Shown here piece after piece: positions 62,991 through 64,000 of a stretch of DNA of 64,000 bases (positions are counted from its first letter, which is position 1; every line of letters starts with the position of its first letter). The translations under genes and the position numbers were made by a program. Origin of the DNA: Cellulomonas flavigena DSM 20109 (lineage in GTDB: Bacteria > Actinomycetota > Actinomycetes > Actinomycetales > Cellulomonadaceae); contig NC_014151.1 of the NCBI RefSeq assembly GCF_000092865.1, positions 3,286,001 to 3,350,000 of the forward strand. Reading direction: 5' to 3'. The notes beneath the pieces were generated by a model. That model was not told the origin of the DNA and ran no database searches. It was given only the letters and a program-made list of their open reading frames with translations.

Positions 62991-63005
62991 TTGCCATTGC
63001 GGCAA
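62991..63005. promoter_or_regulatory. Inverted repeat between the cupin regulator and flavoprotein genes
   Basis: TTGCC (62991) and GGCAA (63001-63005) flank ATTGC, in the 66-base divergent promoter region. A TTGTCAAG follows at 63012. It is a candidate operator for the XRE/cupin regulator. Confidence 0.55.
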
Positions 63006-63047
63006 CGCCTCTTGTCAAGACGGCACGGCCGGAGCAGTCTCGTCCGC

Positions 63048-64000
63048 ATGGAGACCACCCCCGTCGACGTCCTCGTCCTCGGCGGCGGCGCCGCGGGGCT
63101 CGCCGCCGCGCTCACGCTCGGCCGTTCGCGCCGCAGCGTCCGCGTCCTCGACGCGGACGTGCCGCGCAACGCCACCTCACCGCACGCCCACAACCTGCTG
63201 ACGCGCGACGGCACGCCGCCCGGCGAGCTGCTCGCGATCGGCCGCGCCGAGGTCGCCCGGTACGGCGTCGAGGTGGTGACCGCACGCGTGACCTCGGCGC
63301 CACCCGCGGACGACGCGACCGGGGAACCCGCGTTCACGGTCGGCACCGCCGACGGCACGACGCACCGGGCGCGTCGCCTGGTCCTCGCGACGGGCATGCA
63401 CGACGTCCTGCCCGACGTCCCCGGCCTGGCCGAGCGGTGGGGCCGCGACGCGCTGCACTGCCCCTACTGCCACGGCTGGGAGGTGCGCGACCGCGCGCTC
63501 ACCGTGCTGGCGAGCGGCCCGCGCGCCGTCCACATGGCGCTGCTCGTCCGCCAGCTGAGCGCCGACGTCACGCTGCTGCTGCACGACGCGTTCGAGCCGA
63601 GCGCCGACGAGTGGGCGGACCTCGCCGCGCGTGGCGTGCGCGTCCTGCCCGGGCGCGTCGCCGGCGTGCGGGTCATCGACGACGCCCTCACCGGAGTGGT
63701 CCTCGCCGACGGTGACGTGGTGCCGTGCGACGCGGTGTTCGTCGGGTCGCGCGCCGTGCTCGACGACGTCGTCGTCGACGGCCTGGGCCTGGCGACCACG
63801 CCGCTGGAGCACCTCGGCGAGCGCATCGGGCGCGCCGTCACGGTCGACCCGACGGGCGCGACCTCCGTGACCGGCGTGTGGGCCGCGGGCAACGTCACCG
63901 GTCCGCAGCATGCGCTCGCCGCGAGCATCGCCGCCGGCTCCGCCGTGGGTGCGCACGTCAACGCCTCCCTCGTCACCTCCGACGTCGCCCGAGCCCGCAC
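63048..64000 (+). CDS. Thioredoxin-reductase-like FAD oxidoreductase, C-terminus cut by window edge
   Basis: At least 317 residues of a pyridine-nucleotide flavoprotein open to the right edge. The FAD-binding start is [21 protein letters not shown], a CPYC redox pair lies in HCPYCHGWE (about 137-145), and GVWAAGNVTGPQHALAASIAAG is the C-terminal FAD motif, so only a few residues are missing. The second nucleotide-binding loop is weak (TVLASGPRAVHMALL), so use of NADPH is uncertain. It is divergent from the cupin regulator. Such proteins near XRE/cupin genes are often annotated as thioredoxin reductase homologues of unknown substrate. Confidence 0.9.
   Translation, partial: METTPVDVLVLGGGAAGLAAALTLGRSRRSVRVLDADVPRNATSPHAHNLLTRDGTPPGELLAIGRAEVARYGVEVVTARVTSAPPADDATGEPAFTVGTADGTTHRARRLVLATGMHDVLPDVPGLAERWGRDALHCPYCHGWEVRDRALTVLASGPRAVHMALLVRQLSADVTLLLHDAFEPSADEWADLAARGVRVLPGRVAGVRVIDDALTGVVLADGDVVPCDAVFVGSRAVLDDVVVDGLGLATTPLEHLGERIGRAVTVDPTGATSVTGVWAAGNVTGPQHALAASIAAGSAVGAHVNASLVTSDVARAR

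Overview
The window is very GC-rich and densely coded, with many GTG starts and 4-base stop/start overlaps (ATGA or GTGA). Gene content points to a Micrococcales actinobacterium, most like the Cellulomonas group. The reasons are the purA - DUF3151 - fba - pyrE housekeeping genes, several glycoside hydrolases for plant hemicellulose (GH67, GH39, GH42, GH95) and five LacI-type regulators beside sugar genes. The genus is inferred from gene content only. I saw no tRNA, rRNA, CRISPR array, insertion sequence or phage gene.

Left part (1-19 kb): purA (cut by the left edge), DUF3151, a SpoIIE-type phosphatase with its own kinase-like domain flanked by two STAS proteins, fba, an AbiEi-like protein, a TrmH-family methyltransferase, DedA plus a HAD phosphatase, an ATPase, LemA plus a DUF3137-like protein plus pyrE, a lipoprotein/OmpA pair, two SDR dehydrogenases and recQ.

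Sugar loci (19-58 kb): (i) a LacI regulator diverges from manD and a GH67 alpha-glucuronidase. (ii) A six-gene operon (two LplB/LplC-like permeases, binding lipoprotein, GH39, YesL-like protein, GH42) diverges from its own LacI gene across a perfect operator-like palindrome. (iii) A GH95 gene is followed, after trmL and ggt, by a lactonase-like amidohydrolase and a FadR-type regulator. (iv) uxaC-eda-kdgK diverges from lacI-uxuB. Together (i) and (iv) give a complete route from glucuronic acid on xylan side chains to pyruvate and glyceraldehyde-3-phosphate: GH67, UxaC, UxuB, ManD, KdgK, Eda. The mannonate step sits with the glycosidase and away from the other enzymes.

Accessory block (24.7-33.1 kb): an operon of a YbjN protein, a full-length divergent HSP90 and a 647-residue helical-repeat protein reads left. 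Diverging from it is a chain of four coupled genes that begins with a WXG100-sized protein and a 476-residue helical/membrane protein, which looks like a type VII secretion-type effector cassette of unknown function. Next comes an excisionase-type antitoxin with a PIN toxin gene that has lost its middle. These are the least described parts of the window.

Right end (58.5-64 kb): a septum-formation-family lipoprotein, then a thiamin-precursor ABC transporter read leftward from a clear TPP riboswitch with a short leader ORF, and a cupin regulator divergent from a thioredoxin-reductase-like flavoprotein cut by the right edge.

A palindromic repeat of about 62 bases with near-constant ends recurs at least eleven times between genes, three times as a direct array, and supplies the 3' end of at least two coding sequences.
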